Origin: Caryophanales bacterium UBA4869
GTDB taxonomy: Bacteria > Bacillota_I > Bacilli_A > RFN20 > CAG-288
Direction: 5' to 3'
DNA length: 13,541 nt
Assembly (NCBI GenBank): GCA_002399505.1
Contig: DHDT01000047.1
Coordinates: 19,555-33,095, forward strand
This document shows, piece after piece, positions 13,527 through 13,541 of the stretch. Made by a program: the position numbers and the translations under genes. Each line of letters begins with the position of its first letter. Within the stretch, counting starts at the first letter, position 1. The notes under the pieces were generated by a model. That model was given only the letters and a program-made list of their open reading frames with translations, did no database searches and was not told the origin of the DNA.

Positions 13527-13541
13527 AATGGTCGCCAGACG

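Noticed and set aside
1..13541. UGA=Trp recoding as in Mycoplasma
   Set aside because: TGG is used for Trp throughout, and TGA serves as the stop of the M6-like and McrC-like genes at positions that make good operon junctions.
1..13541. CRISPR arrays, insertion sequences or integrases
   Set aside because: No regularly spaced repeats, transposase motifs or terminal inverted repeats were seen. The tRNA-Ala gene shows no duplicated 3' end within the window to suggest an attachment site.

Overview
The window suggests a low-to-moderate G+C member of the Bacillota (Firmicutes), probably an uncultured Bacilli/Mollicutes-related gut lineage. The signs are strong AGGAGG-type ribosome binding sites, sigma-A-like promoters, lipobox signal peptides followed by Ser-rich linkers, and a CcpA/cre-like palindrome. 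TGG encodes Trp and two genes end in TGA, so the UGA=Trp code of Mycoplasma does not apply. The species is not identified.

Left block (1-4452, minus strand): a tightly packed operon of three exported proteins that continues off the left edge. The first gene (2800-4452) is an M6 (immune inhibitor A-like) metalloprotease-family lipoprotein whose zinc-binding HExGH motif has become NLIGQ, so it looks like a pseudoprotease. Next come two related surface proteins (1304-2803 and 7-1290). One has a normal lipobox; in the other the lipobox cysteine position is tyrosine. A divergent regulatory region (4453-4727) carries a cre-like palindrome and two inverted repeats. It separates this operon from a plus-strand lipoprotein of 581 aa with an Ig-like domain (4728-6473).

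Middle block: a minus-strand lipoprotein (6749-7912) carries two tandem FMN-binding domains with flavinylation-type motifs, a PplA-like candidate for extracellular electron transfer. It has a clear intrinsic terminator and shares a compact divergent promoter region with a plus-strand uridine kinase gene (8008-8721).

Right block (8743-13116, minus strand): a two-gene operon. The upstream gene encodes a 930-aa protein with about twelve transmembrane segments, an acidic linker and a C-terminal McrB-type AAA+ domain. The downstream gene encodes a 525-aa DUF2357/McrC-like partner with a C-terminal zinc ribbon. This membrane-anchored McrBC-like pair is the best candidate for an undescribed system, possibly defence or stress response. 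A tRNA-Ala(GGC) gene with its own promoter lies at the right edge and has an unusual C at T-loop position 55.
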